NCBI RefSeq assembly: GCF_000429905.1
Contig: NZ_AUCT01000003.1
Span: 62,001 to 126,000 of the forward strand
Reading direction: 5' to 3'
DNA: 64,000 bases
Source of the DNA: Desulfatibacillum aliphaticivorans DSM 15576
GTDB lineage: Bacteria; Desulfobacterota; Desulfobacteria; Desulfobacterales; Desulfatibacillaceae
The position numbers and the translations under genes were made by a program. The notes under the pieces are model-generated. The model made no database searches. It saw only the letters and a program-made list of their open reading frames with translations, and was not told the origin of the DNA. Below, piece after piece: positions 52,501 through 59,903 of the stretch. Every line of letters starts with the position of its first letter. The first letter of the stretch is position 1.

Positions 52501-52581
52501 CTGGGCTAAATCCAGAGAAGCCTGAATGCCTGCAATGCCTCCCCCGACCACCATCACAGATCCCACAACATCATTAGACAT
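49543..52581 (-). CDS. Double-module HdrA-like iron-sulfur flavoprotein
   Basis: The 1012-residue product contains two HdrA-type units. The first: FAD site VVGGGIAGIQASLDLAQSGY, CSMCIMSPKL, ferredoxin sites CIACGQCAAKCP and CGNCEKVCP, and QCVGSRDINRCGNSYC. After VGVFVCQCGINIGGVVDV and a typical HdrA N-terminal domain comes the second: FAD site AMVIGGGISGIAAAQALSAQ, QCVGSREPNRPYCSRLCC, and a C-terminal double ferredoxin (CSSCMVCVSTCP, CKGCGQCVASC). HdrA flavins perform electron bifurcation or confurcation with HdrBC, MvhD, FloxABCD or Qmo partners. None of these is adjacent; the nearest HdrB-like gene is at 13.4 kb. AAAAGGAG fixes ATG 52581. Confidence 0.92.
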   Translation of the reverse strand: MSNDVVGSVMVVGGGIAGIQASLDLAQSGYKVYMVEKTASIGGVMAMLDKTFPTNDCSMCIMSPKLVEVGRHPNIELITLAEIQGIEGAKGDFTVNIRQAPRYVDTEKCIACGQCAAKCPKKVTDEYNQGLIKRKAIYVPYPQAVPLKFAIDPEQCLKLTKDKCGNCEKVCPAGAILYDDKEKILDIHVGSVILAPGFSAFDPKGIDAYAMHQSKNVMTSLEFERILSASGPTGGHLVRPSDSKEPLKIAWLQCVGSRDINRCGNSYCSSVCCMYAIKQAIIAKEHAPYELDCSIFYMDMRTHGKGFEDCYNEAREKHGVAFKLARVHTIDPNPETGDLDLRYVDEDGNVLNEDYDLVVLSVGLEISDPLRELAGKMGVELTPGGFGQVDSFSPVASNVDGIYLCGAFAGPKDIPQSVVEAGSAALMAGSGLTASRDTLTVKTEMPPEVNIKGEPPRVGVFVCQCGINIGGVVDVPAVRDYAANLPYVEFSDDNLYSCSQDTQDAMTKLIKEKGLNRIVVAACSPKTHEPLFQETLSAAGLNKYLFEFVNIRNQDSWVHKDDPQKATEKAKDLLRMAVAKVALLSPLEESQLLINQHAMVIGGGISGIAAAQALSAQGYETSIVERDSSLGGQARSLFKTAKHEDIQEKLGQMIQEVEADPNITVHLNAELADVTGFVGAFQSTIKNDQGEYVVDHGVTIIATGAYELEPAEYLYGQDPRILTGQELDRKMMENDAVVKNAETAVFIQCVGSREPNRPYCSRLCCTHSVLSALHLKEMNPDMQVYVLYRDIRTYGERENLYKEAREKGVIFIRYNVDDKPKVSADDSGLTIEVRDPIAGLPLAIKADLLTLASAVVPYNDERMAQQFKLPLNDQGFFVEAHVKLAPSSFATDGVFLCGLAHYPKPIDEAVAQAQAAASAAVTLLSRKSINTSANVAKVDPRFCSSCMVCVSTCPYSAPSMVKEGPNAGKAEINPVLCKGCGQCVASCRSGALHLQGFDTDQILAQIREMCAV

Positions 52582-52649
52582 GGTTTGTCTCCTTTTATTC
52601 AAATCTTTCCGTAGGGGCTTTCGAGCCCCGGTTCGCCGAATTTCCGCAA

Positions 52650-53072
52650 TCAACCGTTATGCAGCCGAACGGGAGGAGAAGCATCTCCCTCGTCATCCTT
52701 CCCGCCGTTGATGATTTTAAAAGGCCGCTTTTTCCGCTTGTAATCCTGTATGGAGTCCAGCTGAAACAGCAAGTCCTGGCACTCGGGCCTGAAAAACCGG
52801 GCCTTGCCCTTTTTTTCAGGATGAATGTTCTCCGAGTAATACTCGAACAGGAAAACGCCCGGCCCCAGCTTATCCAGAGAACGGGCGATGTTGAGCGCCA
52901 GGGAGTAATAGTCGCCTATCTCCACATCTCCGTGGACGACCTTGCACAGCATGCGGCGTATCTGTCGATACAAAGCCGGATCGCCTGCAATGGCCCTGTC
53001 CGCGGCCTCCAGCATTTGGTCGCGCAGTTCTAATAACTCAGCAGTTGTTATAGGCTTGTCGCCCTCATCCAT
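52650..53072 (-). CDS. Small protein upstream of HdrA, unknown
   Basis: The 140-residue product is hydrophilic and mostly helical (TTAELLELRDQMLEAADRAI; RKKRPFKIINGGKDDEGD near the end), with one conserved-looking Cys in PECQDLLFQLDS and one in RMLCKVVHGDVE. No signal peptide. I recognise no family. ATG 53072 is preceded by GGAAGGAA; the longer frame to 53144 is less likely. It lies 68 bases upstream of the HdrA-like gene in the same direction and is probably cotranscribed, so it may be an accessory or regulator of that complex. Confidence 0.65.
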   Translation of the reverse strand: MDEGDKPITTAELLELRDQMLEAADRAIAGDPALYRQIRRMLCKVVHGDVEIGDYYSLALNIARSLDKLGPGVFLFEYYSENIHPEKKGKARFFRPECQDLLFQLDSIQDYKRKKRPFKIINGGKDDEGDASPPVRLHNG

Positions 53073-53584
53073 GAGCCTGATTCCTTCCTCCGGGGCTGTT
53101 CGCCCGACTTCCGGCTTGAGCCGCTGAACCATTGGCGGCCCCAAAACCGGCTATGCGAGGCGACCGCGTATTACCCGCCGTCAGCCCCGAAATCCAAACC
53201 AGGACTATAGGGTGCGCACGCCGAACCCGGGCGGCGCATGGTCCCGGCCTCATGTAAAGCCGGGCGAATAGGGATGGATAAGCAAGGATTGGGATTTAAA
53301 AAAAGAAGGCATAGTCTGCTTCCGTCCGGGTTAATCAGTCAAAATTCTGTGGCAGTGAGAATAAAGGGGGGCATGGAAAAAGTCAAGAATCTATTTAATG
53401 TTTTGATATTAAGAATAGACAAATACAATACAATCCCTTCCTTCCAAAAACGAATCTCAATACCGGATTTTCAACACGATCGTATAACTCGTCCTTGCAA
53501 TCGAAAGGGCCTTGATATTATGATGCGGCTTGAAACGCATGGACAGGATGAACAACCTAATTTTGACGACTCAGGAGGAGACGC
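53073..53584. other. Intergenic region without recognised gene
   Basis: About 510 bases between divergent genes. It is GC-rich near 53150-53270 and A+T-rich from 53390 to 53540, where promoters for DUF1330 are likely, but I cannot name a clear -35/-10 pair. Confidence 0.4.
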
Positions 53585-53947
53585 ATGGCATTTATCGAGC
53601 CCACCGGGCGGCAGTTGAAGGAACTTTCCGAAATGAAGCACGAAGGCCCCATTGTGATGGTCAACCTGCTTAAGCTGAAGAAAGGCGGCGGCCAGGAGTC
53701 CTACGCCAAGTATTCCGACGCCTCGCTCAAGCTTGTGCAGAAGATCGGCGGCCGGGTCATTTATTTCGGCAAGTACATGATGCCGGTGATCGGGGACGGC
53801 GATTGGGACGGGGTTTTGCTGGTGGAGTATCCCTCCATCAAGGCTTTTTTCGAGATGGTGAACTCGCCCGAGTACAAGGCGACCGTGCATCACCGGAGCG
53901 AGGCTTTAGAGGACTCCCGTTTATGGGCCACCAAGCCCATAGCCTGA
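53585..53947 (+). CDS. DUF1330 family protein
   Basis: The 120-residue product is a ferredoxin-like alpha/beta dimer-type domain with the DUF1330 pattern: GPIVMVNLLKLKKGGGQESY, YAKYSDASLKLVQKIGGRVI, DWDGVLLVEYPSIKAFFEMV and NSPEYKATVHHRSEALEDSR. It is cytosolic and related to the dimeric alpha/beta-barrel superfamily (EthD, antibiotic monooxygenase-like), without assigned reaction. CAGGAGGAG precedes the ATG. It is followed by a repeat cluster and appears monocistronic. Confidence 0.88.
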   Translation: MAFIEPTGRQLKELSEMKHEGPIVMVNLLKLKKGGGQESYAKYSDASLKLVQKIGGRVIYFGKYMMPVIGDGDWDGVLLVEYPSIKAFFEMVNSPEYKATVHHRSEALEDSRLWATKPIA

Positions 53948-54041
53948 TTGTTTTGATCAACGAGACACGTTCTTGGCGTTCAGAGCGCGTCCTTGGGCAG
54001 GCGCGGGGGGCCTGCAGAAAAGCGAAACCGATCCTTGAAAC

Positions 54042-54419
54042 GGGTGGCCCAGGCAGCGTCGTTTGCTGCCTGGGTGCGACAGCACACAAGGTGCGGCCCG
54101 CAAAGAATCATGAGATCGGGGAAGGTCGGCGGGCGGAGATGGTTGATTAAGATCCTTTATTTGTTTGGTCTTGGATAGATCATCCGTCAACACGATGATT
54201 CCCAGCGTCAGATACTGAAAAGGTTTGAACAAAATGCGCTTGCGCGCCCCGGCAGGAAACTGCTCTGCCGCGGCCACCCATCATCTGCAAAGGATTAATT
54301 GCCCCATGGCGATGGATTCTCCCCGGCCAGCCTCCTTAGGGCCTGGGCGTATTGCTTTTAGGGTGGCACTGGCAGCGTCCTTTGCTGCCAGTGTTGCGAA
54401 GCAACAGTAGGCGCGGCCG
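54042..54419 (+). repeat. Mosaic of dispersed palindromic repeats, cluster 5
   Basis: Two main units in the same orientation, 54042-54099 (GGTGGCCCAGGCA then ACACAAGGTGCGGCC, with GAAGGTCGGCGGGCGGA ending at 54136) and 54361-54419 (GGTGGCACTGGCAGC then AGTAGGCGCGGCC, with GGTCGGCGGGCGAA at 54445). They fill the gene-free gap 53948-54485 between convergent genes. Confidence 0.75.
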
Positions 54420-54485
54420 GAGGAAATTGCAGGAATTAGGAACGGTCGGCGGGCGAACAGCGTTGGTTGAAATCCTGCCTTTATA

Positions 54486-55799
54486 TCAGCCTTTAAACCG
54501 CTCCTTGTTTTCCATGAGGGCCTTGACCGGATCCAGGCCGTAGGGGGAACCTTCCTCAATGGCCTTCAAGACCGTGCCGCCGCCCGTGAAGAAATAATAC
54601 TGGGCGCTGTCCATGGCGGCCAGGTACAGGCCGGGGCTGAGGTTTTTGAATTCCTGGAGGGTGTCGCCCCCGCCGTAAAACTTTTGGGCGCCTGTGTTGG
54701 CGTCGATGGTGGCGTCCAGTTTTTGGGAGCCTTCATAAAAATGAGGGGTCAGGCCCATGACTGCGTTGACGAAAATGGTCTTTGCGCCGGCGATGGCCTG
54801 GGCGACCTGGGGCGTGTCAAAGGATTCGGGCGCGATGTCCAGGAAGTACCCCCGCTCCTGGCCGGGGGCGAAGTCGGAAGCGGACACGGTCCGGTACTTG
54901 CCCTCCACCCGGCCTTCGATGGTGTCCGACTCCACCAGAAAGGGCAATTCCACGATTTTACCCGCTTCCTTGTCCTGCGCTACCAGCTCCCGGGCCGCCT
55001 TGACGTCCGTCTCGCTCACGCCGCCCACGGTGATCCCGTATTTGGCGCACAGGAAGGCGTTGTAGATGACGCCGCCCAAAATCAGGTGATCCACCTTTTT
55101 GTAAATCTCCTGCAGGGGGCCTATTTTCGTATCGTACTTGGCGCCGGCTACCACGGCCACAAAGGGCTTTTCCGGATCCAGAACATGGCGCAGATTGATC
55201 AATTCCTTTTGCATGAGAAAGCCCGCATAGGAAGGGAGATGCTCGGCCACGTCAAAGGTGGATGCGTCGGGCTGCCACGATCCGAACGCGTCGTTCACAA
55301 ACACATCGGCCAACCCCGCAAGCTGCCTTGCCAGGCGCTCCCTGGCGTCGCCCTTGGCCGCCTCTCCGGAGAACCAGCGGGTGTTGGGCAGATAAATCCC
55401 GCCGATGCGATGTTCGTTTAAATCCCGGATGTGCCAGTTGATGGAGGTGTCTATCTGGCGGATGCCCTGGTCCCCGTCCACGGGAAACTCGGGAATGGCG
55501 AAGGTAGTGTACAGCTTGCGCTCCAGGTATTCCACGATGGGCTGGACCGATGTGCCTGCGTCCACCTTGATGGTCCCGGTCTTCTTGTCCTTGGGGCGGC
55601 CCACGTGGGTCATGAGGATGGGCCTGCCGCCGCGCTCCACGATATTGTACAGGGTGCCCAGGGTGGCGTCGATCCGGTAGGGATCGTGAATCACGCCCTT
55701 TTTGACCACGTTGTGGTCCACGCGGACCAAAACCACCTTGCCGGCCAGGTCGGCGTCCTGGATCAGGGGAAGCCTGGAATCAATGAGATGTCTGTTCAT
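54486..55799 (-). CDS. pgk: Phosphoglycerate kinase, divergent
   Basis: The 437-residue product is a recognisable but divergent phosphoglycerate kinase: VVLVRVDHNVVKKG (usual VRVDFNVP), ILMTHVGRPKD, IYLPNTRWFSGEAAKGD, VNDAFGSWQPDAST in place of the usual AHRAHAS stretch, VVAGAKYDTKIGPL, FVNAVMGLTPHFYEG and YFFTGGGTVLKAIEEG. The enzyme links 1,3-bisphosphoglycerate and ADP to 3-phosphoglycerate and ATP. The changed sugar-phosphate site suggests altered kinetics or substrate; the ATP half is better kept. No gap, tpi or fba gene is adjacent. AAAGGAG precedes the ATG. Confidence 0.88.
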   Translation of the reverse strand: MNRHLIDSRLPLIQDADLAGKVVLVRVDHNVVKKGVIHDPYRIDATLGTLYNIVERGGRPILMTHVGRPKDKKTGTIKVDAGTSVQPIVEYLERKLYTTFAIPEFPVDGDQGIRQIDTSINWHIRDLNEHRIGGIYLPNTRWFSGEAAKGDARERLARQLAGLADVFVNDAFGSWQPDASTFDVAEHLPSYAGFLMQKELINLRHVLDPEKPFVAVVAGAKYDTKIGPLQEIYKKVDHLILGGVIYNAFLCAKYGITVGGVSETDVKAARELVAQDKEAGKIVELPFLVESDTIEGRVEGKYRTVSASDFAPGQERGYFLDIAPESFDTPQVAQAIAGAKTIFVNAVMGLTPHFYEGSQKLDATIDANTGAQKFYGGGDTLQEFKNLSPGLYLAAMDSAQYYFFTGGGTVLKAIEEGSPYGLDPVKALMENKERFKG

Positions 55800-55930
55800 G
55801 ACGCGCTCCTTTGAGTTGAAAACAGGGGTTGCCCAATAATGGCACAGGGCGCACGTAGTGTCAGCAAAAAATATGGGCCGAAGAAAATGGAAACTAAGTT
55901 AGCTTTAGGGCTTGCCCTGCTTTGGTTTTT

Positions 55931-56251
55931 GGGTGGCCCAGGCATGCAATGACTGGGGCCGAAGGCCAAAAGGCGCGACCGGAAAAATTGTAGGAATATA
56001 GAAAGGTCGGCGGGCGGAGGGAGTTGGTTGAACCCATACATTTGTTTGGTTTTGGATAGATCGTTCGGCCGCTTGAGAGACCAGGATTCTATCGTCGAGG
56101 AAGGTCGCACCTTTTGCGCTGACGCGCCCTGGCAAGATACTGCTTTGCCTGGGCCATCCATTTTCTGGCCTCGAGCGAGGTTAAAATATTATGGAAATGA
56201 TTTGATTTCAGATAGTTCTATATGCATTCCCACGCGAAGCATGGGAACGAG
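55931..56251. repeat. Mosaic of dispersed palindromic repeats, cluster 6
   Basis: A plus-strand unit at 55931-55981 (GGTGGCCCAGGCA then AAAAGGCGCGACCGG) is followed by AAAGGTCGGCGGGCGGA. A minus-strand unit is at 56103-56160 and a plus-strand tail hairpin at 56202-56251 (TGCATTCCCACGCGAAGC then ATGGGAACGAG). The gap 55800-56369 has no gene. Confidence 0.75.
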
Positions 56252-56369
56252 AAGTCGGATGAGCAAGGGACGAAGTGTAGACTCAAGGCATGGGGACGGG
56301 CTTGAAATTTTTTAAGTAAAATGAAGAAACAGGTTATAAAATTTTGTCAGCGCGCTGCAGGTTTCGGCT

Positions 56370-57161
56370 TTAAAAATGAACCGTAAATCCCAGGGACATG
56401 GAGTAGCCGTCTTTGTCAAAGTTGTTGGGGCAGGATTCGTCCTTGCGCATGGTCATGCAGGGGTCTTCTTCGCTCAGGTCCATGCCGCGATACAAAAAAT
56501 CCAGGCCGAAGCGGACCGGCGCGTCGGAAAAGGAAAATCCCACGCCCAGTTCGTAGCCGGATGCCGCCGGCAGGCTGGGGGATACGCGGCTTTCTGAGTC
56601 GCGGCCTCCATAGATGATGCCGCCGCCCAGGTAGGGCAGGAAGCGTTTGCTGACGTGAAATTGCAGCCTGGAGCCCATGCTCAGGAAACTGGTGTTCAGG
56701 GTGTCGGAGAGCATGCCTTCAAAGCCGGGGCTGTTTTCGCGACCGCTTCTGTCCAGAAGGCCCAGGAGGGCTTCGCCGTCGTCCAGCATGGAAAACAGGG
56801 AGCGTCTGTCGTTGTTTGCGGCTCCGTCCATGGAAAAACGATAGGTGGAATTGGCGCCGGGGTTGGATTGATAGCTGGATTGAGGGTCGATGGTGACGGG
56901 TACGGGAATAATGGCATGGCCTGTCTCGCGCAGGTCTTCCACCCAGTCCCAGGACCATTGGGGAACTTTGGCGGGGCGCGGGGAGGCCGTGACTTGGGGC
57001 GCAGGCGTCTCCTGCCCGCACAGGGCGGGCGTGCACAGGGCGCAAACCCACATGGCCGCAACAATAAATATCAATAAAGCCCTGTAAGAGCCTTTGGTGT
57101 TGTTGAAATGGTTGGAGCAGACAGGGGCCTTACGGTTGGCGGCATTTGTGGAATCTTTCAT
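56370..57161 (-). CDS. Outer-membrane beta-barrel protein, unknown
   Basis: The 263-residue product has a long charged leader then a hydrophobic signal stretch (ALLIFIVAAMWVCALCTPAL). The mature N-terminal region is low in structure; from residue about 150 it has alternating strands (GSRLQFHVSKRFLPYLGGGI, YELGVGFSFSDAPVRFGLDF, GYSMSLGFTVHF) ending in Phe, typical of a small OmpA/OmpW-like eight-stranded barrel. No motif names a function. GGGAGA precedes the ATG. It is monocistronic between a repeat cluster and a long gene-free stretch. Confidence 0.72.
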   Translation of the reverse strand: MKDSTNAANRKAPVCSNHFNNTKGSYRALLIFIVAAMWVCALCTPALCGQETPAPQVTASPRPAKVPQWSWDWVEDLRETGHAIIPVPVTIDPQSSYQSNPGANSTYRFSMDGAANNDRRSLFSMLDDGEALLGLLDRSGRENSPGFEGMLSDTLNTSFLSMGSRLQFHVSKRFLPYLGGGIIYGGRDSESRVSPSLPAASGYELGVGFSFSDAPVRFGLDFLYRGMDLSEEDPCMTMRKDESCPNNFDKDGYSMSLGFTVHF

Positions 57162-57696
57162 GGTTCATTCTCCCGGAGCCTGACGGCGGCCCCTTTTTAT
57201 TGATTGAGAATCACAGCCCTATCAAATAGAACAAGCCCGATCCTGAGCCGAAAAAGCGCCTTGGAACCGGCGGAGCTGCAATCGCCCCCACCGTAAGTAC
57301 ACGTTGCGTGCCAAGCATTGCTTCTCGGCGAGAGATTTAGCAATTCCCCAAAAATAACAGCTAATTAAAGAGTCGGAAAAAACCTTGCTTGCATCCAGGG
57401 TCTGACAGGGAAAAACCCCATACAAACATCAATCCGCCTGTCCGGACGCCCCGGTCGGCGGAGGCCGAAACACGCTTCTTTAGCTGGAATAATAAATACT
57501 TGGGAAAAAGCAACCAGTCCCTGATCGGGACGAACCATTTGCCCTATTGAGCGCCATCCCCATGCAGCAGACTTTTCCTAGGCGGAAAAATCTTCCTGCC
57601 CCCTTTTGGTAATGGTTGACGGAGTATAACAAAAAGCAAGTCCTTTTGTCTTTAAAAAACCGCCAATAACAATCCTTTGTGCGGATAATGGAGGCG
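57162..57696. other. Intergenic region without recognised gene
   Basis: About 535 bases between divergent genes. Two short minus-strand frames (57222-57425, 57480-57758) have no ribosome site or protein-like pattern. I see nothing else until the sigma54 promoter at 57697. Confidence 0.5.
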
Positions 57697-57712
57697 TGGC
57701 ACGACATTTGCT
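57697..57712 (+). promoter_or_regulatory. Sigma54 promoter, near-consensus
   Basis: TGGCACGACATTTGCT matches the -24/-12 consensus (TGGCACG-N4-TTGCT) exactly, with GG at 57698-57699 and GC at 57710-57711. It is 75 bases before the first lipoprotein gene of the FlgO-type operon. Confidence 0.85.
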
Positions 57713-57787
57713 TGATTTTGGGAGGTAACGGGCGCCCCGGATCCGGGGAATTTTTCATAGCGTCCGGTAATATGGAGGATCAGCATC

Positions 57788-58372
57788 ATGAAAAAAATCT
57801 ATGTTTTTTTGTTTATTCTGGGGGCCGTCGTGGCCTTGTCCGCATGCTCCCACGGAAAATCCAAGGATGTATCCGGGGCTTCCATGCCTGAAGAGATATA
57901 CGCCTCGCCGGATTACAATATGTACAGAAACGCCAAGGTCGGGGTTTTTCCATTTATGTCGCCCGAATACGCCCGGGGCGCGGGAAGCAGCGCGGCTTCG
58001 GTCTTTTGCAGGCAGTTGGAGAAAAACCGCGTGTTTTCCGCCGTGCATCTGGAGGCGGACGTTCCTCCCCAGGCCATCGCGGAAATAGCCAAGGCCAAAA
58101 GGTACGATCTGGTCATCACCGGAGCGGTCTTGTACTGGTTTGAAGGCAGCACGTTGGAGCCCTCCCGGGTGGAGCAGGAAATCACGGTTTTCAAGCCCTC
58201 GTCCAAGGGAAATAGGGTTCTGTGGAGGGCCCGCCTGATGGAAACCGGTTGGCCGGTGCAGCCCAAAGATTACTTGCTGGGACAAACACATGCAGTTCCG
58301 GCGCCCTCGGCCATGACGCTGGTGCAGAAAAACGCAGGAAAATTTTGCAAGATGCTATTGGCCGGCAGGTAA
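57788..58372 (+). CDS. Lipoprotein, first gene of FlgO-type operon
   Basis: The 194-residue product has a lipobox (VALSAC, Cys20). The mature domain (AKVGVFPFMSPEYARGAGSS, FCRQLEKNRVFSAVHLEADV, AKAKRYDLVITGAVLYWFEG) resembles the periplasmic TolB-N/FlgT-N-like alpha/beta domains that combine VAVFPF with a later DLVITG strand, as in GNA1162- and LPS-assembly-type lipoproteins, but no family is certain. GGAGG precedes the ATG. It is the first of three lipoprotein genes behind a near-perfect sigma54 promoter. Confidence 0.78.
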   Translation: MKKIYVFLFILGAVVALSACSHGKSKDVSGASMPEEIYASPDYNMYRNAKVGVFPFMSPEYARGAGSSAASVFCRQLEKNRVFSAVHLEADVPPQAIAEIAKAKRYDLVITGAVLYWFEGSTLEPSRVEQEITVFKPSSKGNRVLWRARLMETGWPVQPKDYLLGQTHAVPAPSAMTLVQKNAGKFCKMLLAGR

Positions 58373-58406
58373 AACGCCGGTTGGATTCATACTCAGGAGA
58401 ATGTCC

Positions 58407-59129
58407 ATGACTTCCACGAAAAGAAAACTTGCCGCAGCCGTGCTGGCGCTTGCCGCAGCCGGTCTGCTTTGGGCGTGCCGGTCCCAGGCGCCTTATCCGG
58501 TCACCTATTCCATTAACGCCCAGCAGAAAATGCAGGCCGTCCATCATTGGGACATTCTGGCGGAAGACGTGGCCAATCAGGTAATGATGACCATTGAGCA
58601 GCATCCGGGAATCGAAACCCAGCCTGTTTCCGTGGCGTCCCCGGACGAGACTACCGCCTTCTCCCTGATGTTCCACGATCTGCTGGTTTCTCATCTTGTA
58701 AACCGGGGTTTGGTGCTGACGCCCTCCAATGAAGGAAGCCTGATCCTTGGCTACAGCGCCCGCATCCTCCAGCATGAGGACCGGATCATCCGAAAAAACC
58801 CGGTCAAATGGACCATGTTGGCGGGCAGCATGCGCGTCGCCCGGGCCGCTTATGACTGGGCCACGGAAGACATTCTGAATATGGGCATCGGCGTGGGTAT
58901 TTTGGGGGATCTGGCCCGGGGCTACACCACGGGGGACAAGCCGGCCAAGGAACTGTTCATTACAACGACCCTGGCGTACGGGGACCGGTATCTTATGCAC
59001 GCCAACGACATTTACTATATCAACGACGGCGACTGGTGGCAGTACGACGCCAACCCCATCGCCATGGGAAGCTCTTTGGACGCGGGCGGCCCTGGGCAGG
59101 CAAAAACCTATCGCACTGTGTCTGAGTGA
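58407..59129 (+). CDS. Lipoprotein, second gene of FlgO-type operon
   Basis: The 240-residue product has a signal sequence with Cys24 (LLWAC), a weaker lipobox because of Trp at -2. The mature part shows HWDILAEDVANQVMMTIEQH and LMFHDLLVSHLVNRGLVL, a pattern of helix-strand repeats like that of FlgO-type and related outer-membrane lipoproteins that test paralogous names ('VS', 'SLVNRG'). A later glycine-rich ILNMGIGVGILGDLARGYTT segment may touch the membrane. ATG 58407 has AGGAG seven bases upstream; ATG 58401 is too close to it. It starts 34 bases after gene one and its stop overlaps the next open frame. Confidence 0.75.
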   Translation: MTSTKRKLAAAVLALAAAGLLWACRSQAPYPVTYSINAQQKMQAVHHWDILAEDVANQVMMTIEQHPGIETQPVSVASPDETTAFSLMFHDLLVSHLVNRGLVLTPSNEGSLILGYSARILQHEDRIIRKNPVKWTMLAGSMRVARAAYDWATEDILNMGIGVGILGDLARGYTTGDKPAKELFITTTLAYGDRYLMHANDIYYINDGDWWQYDANPIAMGSSLDAGGPGQAKTYRTVSE

Positions 59130-59158
59130 TCGTTATTGCGAACCATTGGGAGGGCCGC

Positions 59159-59776
59159 ATGCGTTGCCAACATCGGATCATCAAAAAAAATCTTTTCAGC
59201 GCCCGCGGGAAAGGCGCGCTTTTTCCGGCCGCCGCTTTGATTTTAGCGGCCGTCCTGGCTTTTGGGGGATGCAGCTCCAACAAAAGAAACAGGCCCGTCG
59301 ACGACGGGGTAAACCCGCTAGTCATTCCCCATGAAAACCTTTTGGAGTCCAGCTATAACGCCGGCGACATTTTGGCCCAAGCCCTGAAAAGGCAAAGCCT
59401 GCCCATGAACCGGCCCATGCTGGCTTCCAGCCTGGTAAATATTGACAACCTTGAGGAGTCGTCCACGTTCGGACGCCTGGTTTCGGAGCAAATCGCGTCC
59501 CGGCTGGCCCAGCACGGATACCCCTTTGTGGAATTGAAATTGCGGCAGGACTCCGTGTTCATCAAGGAGGGCCAGGGGGAATTTCTCCTTTCCCGCGAAT
59601 TGAGGCATTTGGGCGAAACCCACGACGCCGCCGCCGTGCTGGTGGGAACCTATGCGGTGACCGAAGATCTGGTTTTTGTGAGCGTCCGGCTGGTCAGGAC
59701 CCAGGATAACACGGTGATTGCAGGGCATGACTATCAGCTTTACAACTCGGATATCGTAGAGTCGCTGCTGCGGTAA
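59159..59776 (+). CDS. FlgO-family outer-membrane lipoprotein
   Basis: The 205-residue product has a lipobox (AFGGC, Cys38) and the FlgO domain pattern: MLASSLVNIDNLEESSTFGR, LVSEQIASRLAQHGYPFVEL, then LRQDSVFIKEGQGEFLLSRE and AAVLVGTYAVTEDLVFVSVR. In Vibrio FlgO is an outer-membrane lipoprotein needed for flagellar motility and sheath or T-ring integrity. No flagellar structural gene lies in this window, so here the protein may serve another envelope machine. GGGAGGG precedes ATG 59159; the ATG at 59126 overlaps the previous gene. Third gene behind the sigma54 promoter. Confidence 0.85.
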   Translation: MRCQHRIIKKNLFSARGKGALFPAAALILAAVLAFGGCSSNKRNRPVDDGVNPLVIPHENLLESSYNAGDILAQALKRQSLPMNRPMLASSLVNIDNLEESSTFGRLVSEQIASRLAQHGYPFVELKLRQDSVFIKEGQGEFLLSRELRHLGETHDAAAVLVGTYAVTEDLVFVSVRLVRTQDNTVIAGHDYQLYNSDIVESLLR

Positions 59777-59903
59777 CTTGATTGGAGCAAAAGGAAAAAT
59801 TCCGCATTTCCGGCATTATTGGCTTGATTTTCCATTAGTTGGTATATTATGAAGAATTTTCACGATTGGCTAAGACGCCGGATCAAAGCCAAAGGGATTA
59901 TTC

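Noticed and set aside
50998..52509. 503-codon and neighbouring 419-codon plus-strand frames opposite HdrA
   Set aside because: Antisense shadows of an unmistakable iron-sulfur flavoprotein; no start signal or domain.
5041..56251. Possibility that the spaced repeats are CRISPR arrays
   Set aside because: Units are 50-60 bases, imperfect, in both orientations and separated by hundreds of bases to tens of kilobases, with no cas genes.
57222..57758. Two short minus-strand frames upstream of the lipoprotein operon
   Set aside because: No ribosome site, no protein-like pattern, and they cover the sigma54 promoter region.
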